A stretch of DNA of 35,701 nt. Source: an uncultured Acetobacteraceae bacterium. Its GTDB lineage: Bacteria > Pseudomonadota > Alphaproteobacteria > Acetobacterales > Acetobacteraceae. Under the pieces are notes generated by a model that was given only the letters and a program-made list of their open reading frames with translations, made no database searches and was not told the origin of the DNA. Location: the NCBI GenBank assembly GCA_903895595.1, contig CAITUP010000080.1, positions 1 to 35,701 on the forward strand. Direction: 5' to 3'. This document shows, in pieces, positions 6,964 through 15,658 of the stretch (positions are counted from its first letter, which is position 1; every line of letters starts with the position of its first letter). The position numbers and the translations under genes were made by a program.

Positions 6964-8514
6964 TTACCCCAAAGCCCCCGCCCGCGGCGAAACGGTGTGT
7001 TCCTTCAACACCTCGTCGCTGGTCGCATCGATTTCCTTCATCAGCACATCGTAGCCCCACAAATCCGCCAGATGCTGCAACACCAGCGTGGCGTCCGCTT
7101 CCTCCAGCAGGATCTTGTTCAGCACCCGGTGATGCACGATCAGCTTACGATCCCCCGCGAGATCGACGTCCACCACCTGAATATCCGGCGTCGTCCAGCC
7201 GACGTCGTATTGCCGAGCCAGGGTGCGCTTGATGTTGCGGTAGCCGAGTTCGTCGTGGATCGAACGGACTTTCAGCGACGGTGAATCGCCGTCGTCCAGC
7301 ACGTGGAACAACCCGAAATGCCGGATGATCCGCGGGCTGAGGAACTGGAGGATAAAACTCTCATCCCGGTAATTCGCCCAGACATCGCGCAGTACTGCCA
7401 TCGCGTCGCCCTTGCCGGCGATATCCGGGAAATATTGCATGTCCTCGGCGGTGGGTTCGATGCAGATTCGTTCGATATCCTGCATCATCGCGAACCCGAG
7501 CGCGTAGGGATTGATGCCGGAGTAGCGGCGGTCGTCGTAGTCGGGCTGGAAGACGACGTTGGTGTGGGACCGCAGGAATTCCACCATCGCGCCGTCGGTC
7601 AGCAGGCCCTTTTCGTGCAGCCGAGTCATGATCTTGTAATGCACGAAGGTGGCACAGCCTTCGTTCATCAGCTTCGTTTGCGACTGCGGATAGAAATACT
7701 GCGCGATCTGGCGGACGATGCGCAACAACTCGCGTTGCCAGGGGGCCAGACGCGGGGCCGATTTCTCCAGGAAATACAGGATGTTTTCCGCCGGCAGTTG
7801 CAGGATTGCTCGCCTGCGTTCCAGCGCGGTGGGGTCGTGCCGGACGGCGGCCTTGCCCGGTAGCGTGCGCCAGAGGTCGTTGAACACCTGCTCGTCGTGC
7901 AGGCGGCGTTCGCGTTCGCGTTTTTCCTCCATGCGGAGGTTGGTCGCGCGTGCCCTGGGGTAGCGATGGACGCCGTGGCTCATCAGCGCGTGGGCGGAAT
8001 CCAGCAGGGATTCCACAGCGGATTCGCCGTAGCGTTCCTCGCATTGCAGCACGTAGTCGCGGGCGAATTCCAGGTAGTCCAGGATTCCGTCGGCGTCGGT
8101 CCATTGCTTGAACAGATAGTTGTTTTTGAAGAAGTGATTATGCCCGAACGCCGCGTGCGCGATCACCAGCGCCTGCATGGTGGCGCTGTTTTCCTCCATG
8201 ATATAGCTGATGCAGGGGTTGGAGTTGATAACGATCTCGTACGCCAGCCCTTGCATGCCGGCGCGATACATCGCCTCGTCGCGGGCGAAATGTTTGCCGA
8301 AGGACCAGTGCTTGTAGAACAGCGGCATGCCGATGGACGAATAGGCGTCCAGCATCTGTTCGGTGCCGATGACCTCGATCTGGTTGGGGTAGACGCACAA
8401 CCCCATTTCGCCGACGGCGATTTCCTGGATGGCGTCGTGGCAGCGCTGGACGGTGGAAAATTCCCAATCCGCGCCTTCGAACAACGGGCGTTCGGCTTTC
8501 AGTGTCGCGCTCAT
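6964..8514 (-). CDS. SpoVR family protein (YcgB)
   Basis: This 516-residue protein matches SpoVR/YcgB over its length. Examples are DWEFSTVQRCHDAIQEIA near the start, YPNQIEVIGTEQMLDAYSS, the aromatic stretch FYKHWSFGKHF (about 65-75), NPCISYIMEEN, and HAAFGHNHFFKNN with clustered histidines. The molecular role is not established. In Bacillus it is needed for spore cortex, and elsewhere it travels with PrkA and YeaH in stationary-phase or nutrient-stress operons. It is the last gene of the prkA-yeaH-spoVR operon and its ATG overlaps the yeaH stop by 4 bases, which implies coupling. No signal peptide is seen. Confidence 0.95.
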   Translation of the reverse strand: MSATLKAERPLFEGADWEFSTVQRCHDAIQEIAVGEMGLCVYPNQIEVIGTEQMLDAYSSIGMPLFYKHWSFGKHFARDEAMYRAGMQGLAYEIVINSNPCISYIMEENSATMQALVIAHAAFGHNHFFKNNYLFKQWTDADGILDYLEFARDYVLQCEERYGESAVESLLDSAHALMSHGVHRYPRARATNLRMEEKRERERRLHDEQVFNDLWRTLPGKAAVRHDPTALERRRAILQLPAENILYFLEKSAPRLAPWQRELLRIVRQIAQYFYPQSQTKLMNEGCATFVHYKIMTRLHEKGLLTDGAMVEFLRSHTNVVFQPDYDDRRYSGINPYALGFAMMQDIERICIEPTAEDMQYFPDIAGKGDAMAVLRDVWANYRDESFILQFLSPRIIRHFGLFHVLDDGDSPSLKVRSIHDELGYRNIKRTLARQYDVGWTTPDIQVVDVDLAGDRKLIVHHRVLNKILLEEADATLVLQHLADLWGYDVLMKEIDATSDEVLKEHTVSPRAGALG

Positions 8515-9812
8515 GCGGTGGCGGCCTCCGAACCGGTTTTACGGGCGAAAAGATCGCGGAAGACGGGGTAAATATCGCGGCGATGCCCGACCTTGCGCAT
8601 GGCCAAAGGCGCGCCGGATTTCACCACGGCTTCGTAGGTTTGCCAGAGATCGCTGTCGCGCCGGATGAATCCCGGCGGAAAATGCTCGATATCGCGCCCA
8701 ACTTCCAAATACGCATAATACTGGCAACTCGGCAGAATATGCTTCACCAGCAGATCGGCGGTGCGTTCGTTGTCGGATGCGGTGTTGTCGCCGTCGGACG
8801 CCTGCGCCGCGTAGATGTTCCACGACGATGGATCGTACCGGTCCTCGATCACCTTCTGCATTTCGTCCAAGGCCGTGGACACGACCGTGCCGCCGGTCTC
8901 GGGGCTGTTGAAGAAGGTGTCTTCATCGACTTCCGACGCCGTGTGGGTGTGGCGGATGAAGACCAGATCGACGTTTTTATAGCGGCGCTTCAGGAAGATA
9001 TACAGCAGGATATAAAACCGCTTCGCCAGATCCTTCATGTGCTCGGTCATCGACCCCGACACATCCATCAGGCAGAACATCACCGCCTGCGCCACCGGTT
9101 TCGGCTGCGCGTCGAAACGTTTGTAGCGCACGTCCAGCGGATCGATATACGGGATCAGCATCGTGCGGCGCTGTTTGCGGGCGAGTTCCTCCTCCAGCCG
9201 CAGCCGGCGTTCGGTGTCGTCCGGCGCCAACGCCTCGATTTCCGCTTGCAGGGCAGCCAGTTCCTCCGGCTTCGGCCGATGCAGCGCGATGCGCCTAGAC
9301 AGGCTGTTCCGCACCGTGCGCAGCAATGCCAAATTCGTCGGATTGCCGCTGACCGAATACCCCGCGCGTTCGTAAGTGACGGCTTCCGCGTTCACCACAC
9401 GGCGCTTGGCGAGGTCCGGCAATTCCAGATCGTCCAGGAAAAGATCGACGAACTCGTCTCGGGACAGCGCAAAGCGGAATTCGTCCTCCCCGCCGCCATC
9501 CTGGCTGGCATCCGAACCGCCGCCCCCGCCGCCGCCATCGGGCCGGGGAATTTCGTCCCCGACCACATATTCCTTGTTCCCCGGCAGCAGGTAATCGCGG
9601 ACTCCGCCGCTGGCACTGCGTCGGAACGACGGCTCGCGGACCCCTTGCGCGGGAAGAACCAGTTCCCCGCCGGTGTCGCCGTCCTTGATGCTGCGTCCGC
9701 CCGATGCTTCGTGCACCGATTTCTTGATCATCGAGCGGGCGCGGCGGATGAAACGCTGCCGGTTGGCGAGGCTCTTGCCCCCCGGATTCAGCCGGCGATC
9801 GACAATATGCAT
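8511..9812 (-). CDS. yeaH: YeaH/YhbH family protein (DUF444, von Willebrand A-like)
   Basis: This 433-residue protein opens with the DUF444 hallmark MHIVDRRLNPGGKSLANRQRF. It has a glycine-rich linker near 92-100 and a C-terminal von Willebrand A-like domain with the metal site D250-V-S-G-S254 in CLMDVSGSMTEHMKD. It then has FIRHTHTASEVDEDTFF and the GGTVVSTALDEM segment. The family is thought to work with the PrkA kinase; the biochemical role is not settled. It starts 1 base after the prkA stop, with a weak GAG-containing site inside the end of prkA. It overlaps spoVR by 4 bases. Confidence 0.95.
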   Translation of the reverse strand: MHIVDRRLNPGGKSLANRQRFIRRARSMIKKSVHEASGGRSIKDGDTGGELVLPAQGVREPSFRRSASGGVRDYLLPGNKEYVVGDEIPRPDGGGGGGGSDASQDGGGEDEFRFALSRDEFVDLFLDDLELPDLAKRRVVNAEAVTYERAGYSVSGNPTNLALLRTVRNSLSRRIALHRPKPEELAALQAEIEALAPDDTERRLRLEEELARKQRRTMLIPYIDPLDVRYKRFDAQPKPVAQAVMFCLMDVSGSMTEHMKDLAKRFYILLYIFLKRRYKNVDLVFIRHTHTASEVDEDTFFNSPETGGTVVSTALDEMQKVIEDRYDPSSWNIYAAQASDGDNTASDNERTADLLVKHILPSCQYYAYLEVGRDIEHFPPGFIRRDSDLWQTYEAVVKSGAPLAMRKVGHRRDIYPVFRDLFARKTGSEAATA

Positions 9813-9813
9813 C

Positions 9814-11760
9814 TCAGCTCGCCTGTTTCACCCGCATATACCACTCGACCAATCGCCGGACCTGGCGTTCGGTGTAGCCGCGGGAGGTCATACGCTCGCC
9901 GAATTCGGTGTGCTTTTTCTCGGTCTCGCCGTCCTTTTTCGAGCCGAAGCTGATGACAGGCAGCAGTTCCTCGACGTGGCTGAACATACGGCGTTCGATG
10001 ACTTCGCGGACTTTTTCGTAACTCGTCCACGATGGGTTCTTGCCGTTGTTGTTGGCACGCGCGCGGAGGCAGAATTTCACGACCTCGTTGCGGAAATCTT
10101 TGGGGTTCGCGATGCCCGCGGGTTTTTCGACCTTGGTGAGTTCCTGATTCAGCAATTCCCGGCTGAGCAGCTGGCCGGTGTCGGCATCCTTGAAGTCGAT
10201 GTCCTCGATCCAGGCATCGGCGTAGGACACGTAGCGATCGAACAGGTTCTGGCCGTAGTCGTGGTAGGATTCCAGGTAGGCTTTCTGGATTTCGTTGCCG
10301 ATGAACTCGGCGTAGCGGGGCGCGAGTTCGCCTTTGATGAATTCCAGATAGCGTTTTTCGGTTTCCTGCGGCATCTGCTCGCGCCGGATCGACTGTTCCA
10401 GCACATACATCAGATGCACGGGATCGGCGGCGATTTCCGTGGTGTCGTGGTTGAAGGTCGCGGCCAGCACCTTGAAGGCGAAGCGGGTGGACGCGCCGTC
10501 CATCCCTTCCTCCATCCCCGCCGCGTCCTTGTATTCCTGCAAACTACGAGCGCGCGGATCGGTTTCCTTCAGCGACTCGCCGTCGTAGATGCGCATCTTG
10601 GAGAATAGGGTCGAGTTTTCGTGCTTCTTCAGCCGTGACAGCACCGAGAACCGCGCCAGCATTTCCAGCGTGGACGGCGCGCAAGGCGCGGCCCCGAGTT
10701 CCGAACGGCTGACCAGTTTCTCGTATATTTTCTCCTCTTCCGACACGCGCAGGCAGTAAGGGACCTTGATCACGTAGATGCGGTCGATAAAGGCTTCGTT
10801 GTTCTTGTTGTTGCGGAAAGTCTGCCACTCCGCTTCGTTGGAGTGCGCCAGGATGATCCCCTGAAACGGGATGGCGCCGATGTTTTCCGTGCCGATGTAA
10901 TTGCCTTCCTGCGTCGCGGTCAGCAGCGGGTGCAGCATTTTGATCGGCGCTTTGAACATTTCGACGAATTCCAGCATGCCCTGGTTCGCCCTGTTCAGGC
11001 CGCCGGAGTAGCTGTAGGCGTCGGGGTCGTTCTGGGAATGCATCTCCAGCTTACGAATATCGACCTTGCCGACGAGGGACGAAATGTCCTGGTTGTTCTC
11101 GTCGCCGGGTTCGGTTTTGGCGACGCCGATCTGGCGCAGCCGAGACGGCATGATCCGCTGCACACGAAACCGCGAGATATCGCCATCGTAAGCGTCCAGC
11201 CGCTTGAGGCACCAGGGGCTCATGATGCCTGTCAGGCGCCGACGGGGGATGCCGTAGCGGTCTTCCAGCAGGTTGCCGGTGCGCTCGGGGTCGAACAGGC
11301 CCAGCGGCGATTCGAAGACCGGGCTGAGCTCGTCGCCGGCTTTCAGGACGTAGATGGGATAGGTTTCCATCAGCGCCTTCAGCCGTTCGGCCAAGGACGA
11401 CTTGCCGCCCCCGACGGGACCCAGCAAGTACATGATTTGTTTGCGTTCTTCGAGGCCCTGGGCCGCGTGGCGGAGGAAACCGACGATGCGCTCGATCGTC
11501 TCCTCCATGCCGTAGAATTCGTCGAAGGCGGGGTAGCGCCGGATCGTCCGGTTCATGAAGATGCGGCCGAGGCGGGCATCTTTCGATGTGTCGAGCATTT
11601 CCGGCTCGCCGATCGCCTTCAGCAGGCGTTCCGTGGCGGTCGCGTAGGCCATGTCGTCGGTTTTGCAGATATCGAGATATTCCGACAACGACATTTCGGT
11701 TTCGCGTTGGGCTGCGAAACCACGGGCATACACGGTAAAGATGTCATCGAGCGTGTTCAT
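9814..11760 (-). CDS. prkA: PrkA-type AAA+ serine protein kinase (YeaG)
   Basis: This is a 648-residue protein of the usual PrkA length. The AAA+ domain comes first, with Walker A GPVGGGKSS at 114-122 and the following helix SLAERLKALMETYPIYVLKA. The region GGLNRANQGMLEFVEMFKAP and the I-I-L-A-H-S-N-E-A-E-W segment are typical of PrkA. The C-terminal part from about 420 corresponds to the domain likened to cAMP-dependent kinase. PrkA phosphorylates serine in partner proteins or, by newer views, acts as an AAA+ protease. GGAG lies about 9 bases ahead of the ATG. The upstream 386 bases carry a CtrA-type box and are next to an ECF sigma/anti-sigma pair. First gene of the operon with yeaH and spoVR. 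Confidence 0.96.
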   Translation of the reverse strand: MNTLDDIFTVYARGFAAQRETEMSLSEYLDICKTDDMAYATATERLLKAIGEPEMLDTSKDARLGRIFMNRTIRRYPAFDEFYGMEETIERIVGFLRHAAQGLEERKQIMYLLGPVGGGKSSLAERLKALMETYPIYVLKAGDELSPVFESPLGLFDPERTGNLLEDRYGIPRRRLTGIMSPWCLKRLDAYDGDISRFRVQRIMPSRLRQIGVAKTEPGDENNQDISSLVGKVDIRKLEMHSQNDPDAYSYSGGLNRANQGMLEFVEMFKAPIKMLHPLLTATQEGNYIGTENIGAIPFQGIILAHSNEAEWQTFRNNKNNEAFIDRIYVIKVPYCLRVSEEEKIYEKLVSRSELGAAPCAPSTLEMLARFSVLSRLKKHENSTLFSKMRIYDGESLKETDPRARSLQEYKDAAGMEEGMDGASTRFAFKVLAATFNHDTTEIAADPVHLMYVLEQSIRREQMPQETEKRYLEFIKGELAPRYAEFIGNEIQKAYLESYHDYGQNLFDRYVSYADAWIEDIDFKDADTGQLLSRELLNQELTKVEKPAGIANPKDFRNEVVKFCLRARANNNGKNPSWTSYEKVREVIERRMFSHVEELLPVISFGSKKDGETEKKHTEFGERMTSRGYTERQVRRLVEWYMRVKQAS

Positions 11761-12146
11761 TCATGCCGCTCCTGAGCGAAGGGTTGCGTGAGGGCTACCC
11801 AGCCTGGACATGATCCAGGATAGGCTGTGCGCTGGGGGGGAAGTAAAGAAAATTGTTCGGCGCGCGGGCAGGTTGACCGCGGTGCGGTCGCCGGAGACGA
11901 TCCGAGAGAGAGGGCAGGCGCATGGCTCGCGTTCCCGTCGGGGTCCGCCGGCCGGGTGGCCGGCAAAGCCGATGGTAGCACCATACAGGCGAATGGTTAA
12001 AAAAAGGTTAACGCCCGCGAAGATTCTGTGCGATCGCTTGTCCATGACCGAAGCATGGATCAATTCCCAAGCATCGGGGAAAAATTCGGCTTTTGATTTA
12101 AATTTAGGCGATGGCCGGTCAAGTCGAAAGCGGTATGCCTGGATGA
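11761..12146. other. 386-bp region upstream of prkA
   Basis: No gene is seen. It holds the ribosome-binding site of prkA (AGGAGCGGC), a CtrA-type box at 11997-12012 and an AT-rich patch (TTTTGATTTAAATTTA) near 12090-12105, unusual for the window. If transcription starts at the CtrA box, the prkA leader would be about 200 bases long. Confidence 0.6.
11997..12012. promoter_or_regulatory. CtrA-type binding site (TTAA-N7-TTAAC)
   Basis: TTAAAAAAAGGTTAAC matches TTAA-N7-TTAAC. Read on the minus strand it is GTTAACCTTTTTTTAACCAT, with the TTAACCAT half-site. It lies 237 bases upstream of prkA. The flanks resemble the first CtrA-type box at 2357-2372 (both GGGCGTTAACCTTTT on the minus strand), which suggests a shared promoter type. 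Confidence 0.6.
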
Positions 12147-12386
12147 TTAGCTTGATTTGCCGTGTGTGTGACCATGCCGAACCTCCTCGGCAATGGCTTC
12201 GAGCAGCCTCTGTTCCGTGTCCGGCGCCGGGGGAGGGCGCGGACCGCGCGACAAAAACCGCGCCGTCTGCCGCATCTGATCGAAATACGCTCGGCAGGCG
12301 TGGCACATGAACAGGTGAAGGCGCGCCTTGACCCGAGTCGCCCAGGGCAGCGCACCGTCCAGATAGGCGGTGACAAGTTCCGACAT
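12147..12386 (-). CDS. Zinc-finger anti-sigma factor (ZAS type)
   Basis: This 79-residue protein has the zinc-binding anti-sigma signature H24-x3-C28-x2-C31 in ARLHLFMCHACRAYF, after MSELVTAYLDGALP, a common anti-sigma opening. The C-terminal part (PPAPDTEQRLLEAIAEEVRHG) is short and has no membrane segment, so it would be a soluble anti-sigma. It is divergent from the ECF sigma gene, 115 bases away, and is presumed to bind that factor. The codons just upstream read C-R-D in frame, as in longer homologues, but no start codon precedes them before a TAA. The ATG at 12386 is the only usable start and lacks a clear Shine-Dalgarno. Confidence 0.75.
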   Translation of the reverse strand: MSELVTAYLDGALPWATRVKARLHLFMCHACRAYFDQMRQTARFLSRGPRPPPAPDTEQRLLEAIAEEVRHGHTHGKSS

Positions 12387-12452
12387 GTCGCGACAGGTAG
12401 GAATGGCGGTTGCCCTTCGAATGTGTGGTCCTGGCGGTCTGACTCCCGCGCA

Positions 12453-12467
12453 TTACACATGTTACAC
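12453..12467. promoter_or_regulatory. Direct repeat TTACAC-N3-TTACAC between sigma and anti-sigma genes
   Basis: TTACACATGTTACAC lies 35 bases before the sigma factor ATG, in the 115-base divergent region. The centre also reads as the palindrome ACATGT. It could be an operator for one or both divergent genes. The role is inferred from its place only. Confidence 0.35.
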
Positions 12468-12501
12468 GCTTCCCGCCAAGCGTTTGTGGTAGGACCGGTT
12501 C

Positions 12502-13245
12502 ATGGCAACGAGCGAATTCGACGATCCGGCCTTTCTGACTCGCCTGCGGGCAGGGGATCAGGGCGCATACCGCGCGCTGATCCGGCGCTTCCACGCGTCG
12601 CTGGTCCGCGTCGCGGCGGCGGTGATCGGCAGTCAGGCCCAAGCCGAGGAAGTCGTGCAGGACACTTGGCTCGCGGTTTACACCAATATCGGCCGGTTCG
12701 AGGGACGGTCATCTCTGTCCACGTGGCTGTTCAGCATCGCGACCAATCGCGCTCGCACGCGGATTGGGCGGGAAGGGCGGACGGTCGGGCTGCCGGCGAT
12801 TCTGGACGGCGGGCCGCCGGGGGAACGCGCGGTGCCGACGTCGGCGTTCGAACCGAATGGCCATTGGGCGGAGGCGCCGCGCCTGTGGGATGAGATTAGC
12901 CCCGAACGCATCGTCGGCGGGCGGCAGTTGTGGGATCTGGTGCAGGAGGCGATCGAGCGTCTGCCGGCGGGGCAGAAGGCGGTGATCGTGCTGCGGGATA
13001 TGGAAGATCGATCGGCCGAGGACGCCTGCGAAATTTTGGGAATCTCACCGGAGAACCAGCGGGTTTTGCTGCATCGGGCGCGCGGACGGATCCGGGCGGA
13101 GATCGACCGAGCGACGGACCCGAAGGCGGCAGCGATCGCGGTGCGTGCGGTGCCTCGTACGGCGCGTGGTGGGTCTTCGATGATGCGAGTGTTCGCGCGG
13201 TGGATCGGACTGTGGTCGCCGCAGGGGCTGGGCGTGCCTGCCTGA
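12502..13245 (+). CDS. ECF RNA polymerase sigma factor
   Basis: This 247-residue group IV sigma factor has region 2 at about residues 20-90 (ALIRRFHASLVRVAAAVIGS, AEEVVQDTWLAVYTNI, FEGRSSLSTWLFSIATNRAR), binding the -10 element. Region 4 lies at about 145-200 (AIERLPAGQKAVIVLRDMED, AEDACEILGISPENQRVLLH) and binds the -35 element. The linker of about 50 residues between them is long and proline/glycine-rich, and there is a 45-residue C-terminal extension without known motifs. A zinc-finger anti-sigma is encoded divergently. The stress it answers and its regulon are not visible; adjacency to the prkA operon suggests that as a possible target. GTAGGA is the likely ribosome-binding site. Confidence 0.93.
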   Translation: MATSEFDDPAFLTRLRAGDQGAYRALIRRFHASLVRVAAAVIGSQAQAEEVVQDTWLAVYTNIGRFEGRSSLSTWLFSIATNRARTRIGREGRTVGLPAILDGGPPGERAVPTSAFEPNGHWAEAPRLWDEISPERIVGGRQLWDLVQEAIERLPAGQKAVIVLRDMEDRSAEDACEILGISPENQRVLLHRARGRIRAEIDRATDPKAAAIAVRAVPRTARGGSSMMRVFARWIGLWSPQGLGVPA

Positions 13246-13352
13246 CTCCTATCGTCATCCTGACGCGGATCGGCATGAGACCCCGAAAATCCCCCTTTCC
13301 CGCGCTGCGCGGGTGCGGCAATAGGCGTGCTCCCAAGCAAAGAGGAACCGAC

Positions 13353-14558
13353 GTGATCAAAAAACTGACCTTCACCGCGGGCGCGCTGCTCGCCGCGGCC
13401 ATGGCCGGCGGCTTGGCGTTCGCCGCCGACACACCCGGCGTCACCGCCACGGAAATTAAAATCGGCAACACCAACGCCTATAGCGGCCCGGCCTCGGCCT
13501 ATGGCGTGATTGCCAAGACCGAAGCGGCGTTCTTCAAAATGGTGAACGACAAGGGCGGCGTCGGCGGCCGCAAGGTCAACTTCATCTCCTACGACGACGG
13601 CTACGCTCCGCCGAAGACGGTCGAGCAGGTCCGCCGGCTGGTCGAGGAAGATCAGGTCGCGCTGCTGTTCCAGACGCTGGGAACGCCCACCAACTCCGCG
13701 ATTCACCGCTACGTGAACCAGAAGAAGGTGCCGCATCTGTTCATCTCCACCGGCGCGGACAAATGGGGCGATCACGAGCATTTCCCCTGGACCATGGGTT
13801 ACCAGCCCAGCTACCGCACGGAAGCGCAGATCTACACCAAGCACATGCTGGCGGAGAACCCGAAGGCGAAGCTCGCGATCCTGTATCAGAACGACGATTT
13901 CGGGAAGGATTACCCGGCCGGCGTGAAGGATATCCTGGGCGACAAGTATGCCTCGATCGTGGTCAAGGAAGTGACCTATGAGACGACCGATGCGACCGTC
14001 GACAGCCAGCTGACCGCGTTGCAGGCCTCCGGTGCCGATTTCCTGCTGATCGCCGCGACGCCCAAGTTCGCGGCGCAGGCGATCCGCAAGGTGCACGACC
14101 TGAACTGGCACCCGACCTTCTATATGACCAACGTCGCGATCTCGGTCGGCGCCGTCATGACCCCGGCCGGGCCCGAGAACGGGATCGGGATCATCACCAC
14201 CGGCTACATGAAGGACCCGACCGATCCGGCGTTCAAGGACGATCCGGGCATGAACGAGTGGCGCGCTTTCATGAACCAATACATGCCGGGATCCGATTTG
14301 ACCGATGCGAACTACAGCTTCGCGTACGGCGTCAGCATGGTGATGTGGCAGGTGCTGAAGCAGTGCGGCGACGACTTCTCCCGCGCGAACATCATGAAGC
14401 AGGCGGCCGATTTGCACGATGTCTACGATCCCGTGCTGCTGCCGGGCATCAAGGTGAACACCAGCCCGACCAACTTCCACCCGATCAAGGCGATGCAGTT
14501 GCAGAAATGGGACGGCAAGACCTGGGTGCGGTTCGGGGATGTGATCTCCGGCTCGTGA
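13353..14558 (+). CDS. ABC transporter solute-binding protein, branched-chain amino-acid type
   Basis: This is a 401-residue periplasmic binding protein. It starts at a GTG with AGAGGAA upstream. A signal peptide with basic KK, a hydrophobic core and cleavage after A-F-A (about residue 24) shows export. The mature part begins with DTPGVTATEIKIGNTNAYSG and carries LYQNDDFGKDYPAGV and YEAT-like VTYETTDATVDSQLTALQAS, all typical of the LivJ-like family (peripl_BP_6). The ligand may be an amino acid, but many family members bind aromatic or other acids. No permease or ATPase genes are in the window, so it is an orphan or its transporter lies elsewhere. The glycosyltransferase starts 51 bases downstream. 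Confidence 0.93.
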   Translation: MIKKLTFTAGALLAAAMAGGLAFAADTPGVTATEIKIGNTNAYSGPASAYGVIAKTEAAFFKMVNDKGGVGGRKVNFISYDDGYAPPKTVEQVRRLVEEDQVALLFQTLGTPTNSAIHRYVNQKKVPHLFISTGADKWGDHEHFPWTMGYQPSYRTEAQIYTKHMLAENPKAKLAILYQNDDFGKDYPAGVKDILGDKYASIVVKEVTYETTDATVDSQLTALQASGADFLLIAATPKFAAQAIRKVHDLNWHPTFYMTNVAISVGAVMTPAGPENGIGIITTGYMKDPTDPAFKDDPGMNEWRAFMNQYMPGSDLTDANYSFAYGVSMVMWQVLKQCGDDFSRANIMKQAADLHDVYDPVLLPGIKVNTSPTNFHPIKAMQLQKWDGKTWVRFGDVISGS

Positions 14559-14609
14559 TACGTCGCGGGGGCTGTCGATTTGCCGGCATCCGGCGCTAGA
14601 GTGCGTCGC

Positions 14610-15647
14610 ATGCATGTCACATTGATCGTCCCCGCGCCTTTCGACACCGTATCCGGCGGTTATGTCTACGACCGCCGGATCGTCGCCGGCTTGCGCGATC
14701 TGGGACACGAGGTCGCGGTCGCCGAACTGCCGGGCCGCTATCCGCTGACCGACGAAACCGCGCGCGATGCCGCGTGTGCGTCCCTGGACCGTCTGGCCCC
14801 CGGCACCAAACCCATCATCGACGGGCTGGCGTTGCCGGCCTTCGCGGGGTTGGACGATGCGCTGGCCTCGGCCGGCGCCATCGGCCTGATCCATCATCCC
14901 ACCAGTCTGGAACCCGGCCTGGACGACGCGGATCGAACGCGTTTGCGGGACGTCGAACACCGGCTGTTTCGCCGGATGAACCGCCTGATCGTCACGAGCG
15001 ATCTGACCGCCGACACGCTGGCGACCGGATTTGGCGCCAATCGCGACCGAATCGCCGTGGTATGCCCCGGCACCGACGATGCGCCGCGGGCCGCCGGTTC
15101 GGGTGGGCCGACCTGCCAAATTCTGTCCATCGGTACCCTGATCCCGCGCAAAGGTCACGACCTGCTGCTGCGTGGGCTTGCTCGGCTGTTCGACCTGGAC
15201 TGGCGCCTGACCATTGTCGGGTCGGAAGCCGCCGACCCCGTGCATGCCGCCGGATTGCGGGCGGTGGCCGAGGAACTCAACATCGCCAACCGGGTCCGCT
15301 TCATGGGCGCCGTGGTCGGCGATGCGCTGGAAGCCGTGTGGCAGTCGGCCGACCTGTTCGCGCTCGCCACCCATTACGAGGGCTACGGTATGGTCATCGC
15401 CGAGGCCTTGAAGCGCGGCCTGCCCATCGTGGTCACCAACGGCGGCGCGGCTGGTGCCTTGCTGACGCCCGAGGCCGGACTGGTTTGTCCCCTGGGGGAC
15501 CGCGATCAGGTCTCCAAATCCCTGCGCCGCCTGATCTTCGGCACCGACCTCCGCCAAGAAATCGCCGATAACGCCTGGCTGCTCGGCCAGACGCTGCCAT
15601 CCTGGACGGATCAGGCGGCGGCGTTCGCGCGTGCGCTACAATCGTAA
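14610..15647 (+). CDS. Glycosyltransferase family 4-like
   Basis: This 345-residue GT-B enzyme begins MHVTLIVPAPFDTVSGGYVYD, with the glycine motif of the N-terminal domain. The C-terminal nucleotide-sugar domain has ILSIGTLIPRKGHDLLLRGL, RLTIVGSE and the E-x7-E motif in THYEGYGMVIAEALKRG. These are retaining-type GT4 features. The donor and acceptor are unknown. I chose the ATG at 14610 over a TTG 30 bases earlier because MHVTLIVP matches the family start. It sits between the solute-binding protein and OtnK, 11 bases before the latter, and probably shares a transcript with OtnK/OtnC. A functional link is not obvious. Confidence 0.88.
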   Translation: MHVTLIVPAPFDTVSGGYVYDRRIVAGLRDLGHEVAVAELPGRYPLTDETARDAACASLDRLAPGTKPIIDGLALPAFAGLDDALASAGAIGLIHHPTSLEPGLDDADRTRLRDVEHRLFRRMNRLIVTSDLTADTLATGFGANRDRIAVVCPGTDDAPRAAGSGGPTCQILSIGTLIPRKGHDLLLRGLARLFDLDWRLTIVGSEAADPVHAAGLRAVAEELNIANRVRFMGAVVGDALEAVWQSADLFALATHYEGYGMVIAEALKRGLPIVVTNGGAAGALLTPEAGLVCPLGDRDQVSKSLRRLIFGTDLRQEIADNAWLLGQTLPSWTDQAAAFARALQS

Positions 15648-15658
15648 GGAAACCGACC

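Noticed and set aside
12678-15557. 959-codon minus-strand open frame
   Set aside because: It crosses the sigma factor, the solute-binding protein and the glycosyltransferase antisense. It is an artefact of high GC.
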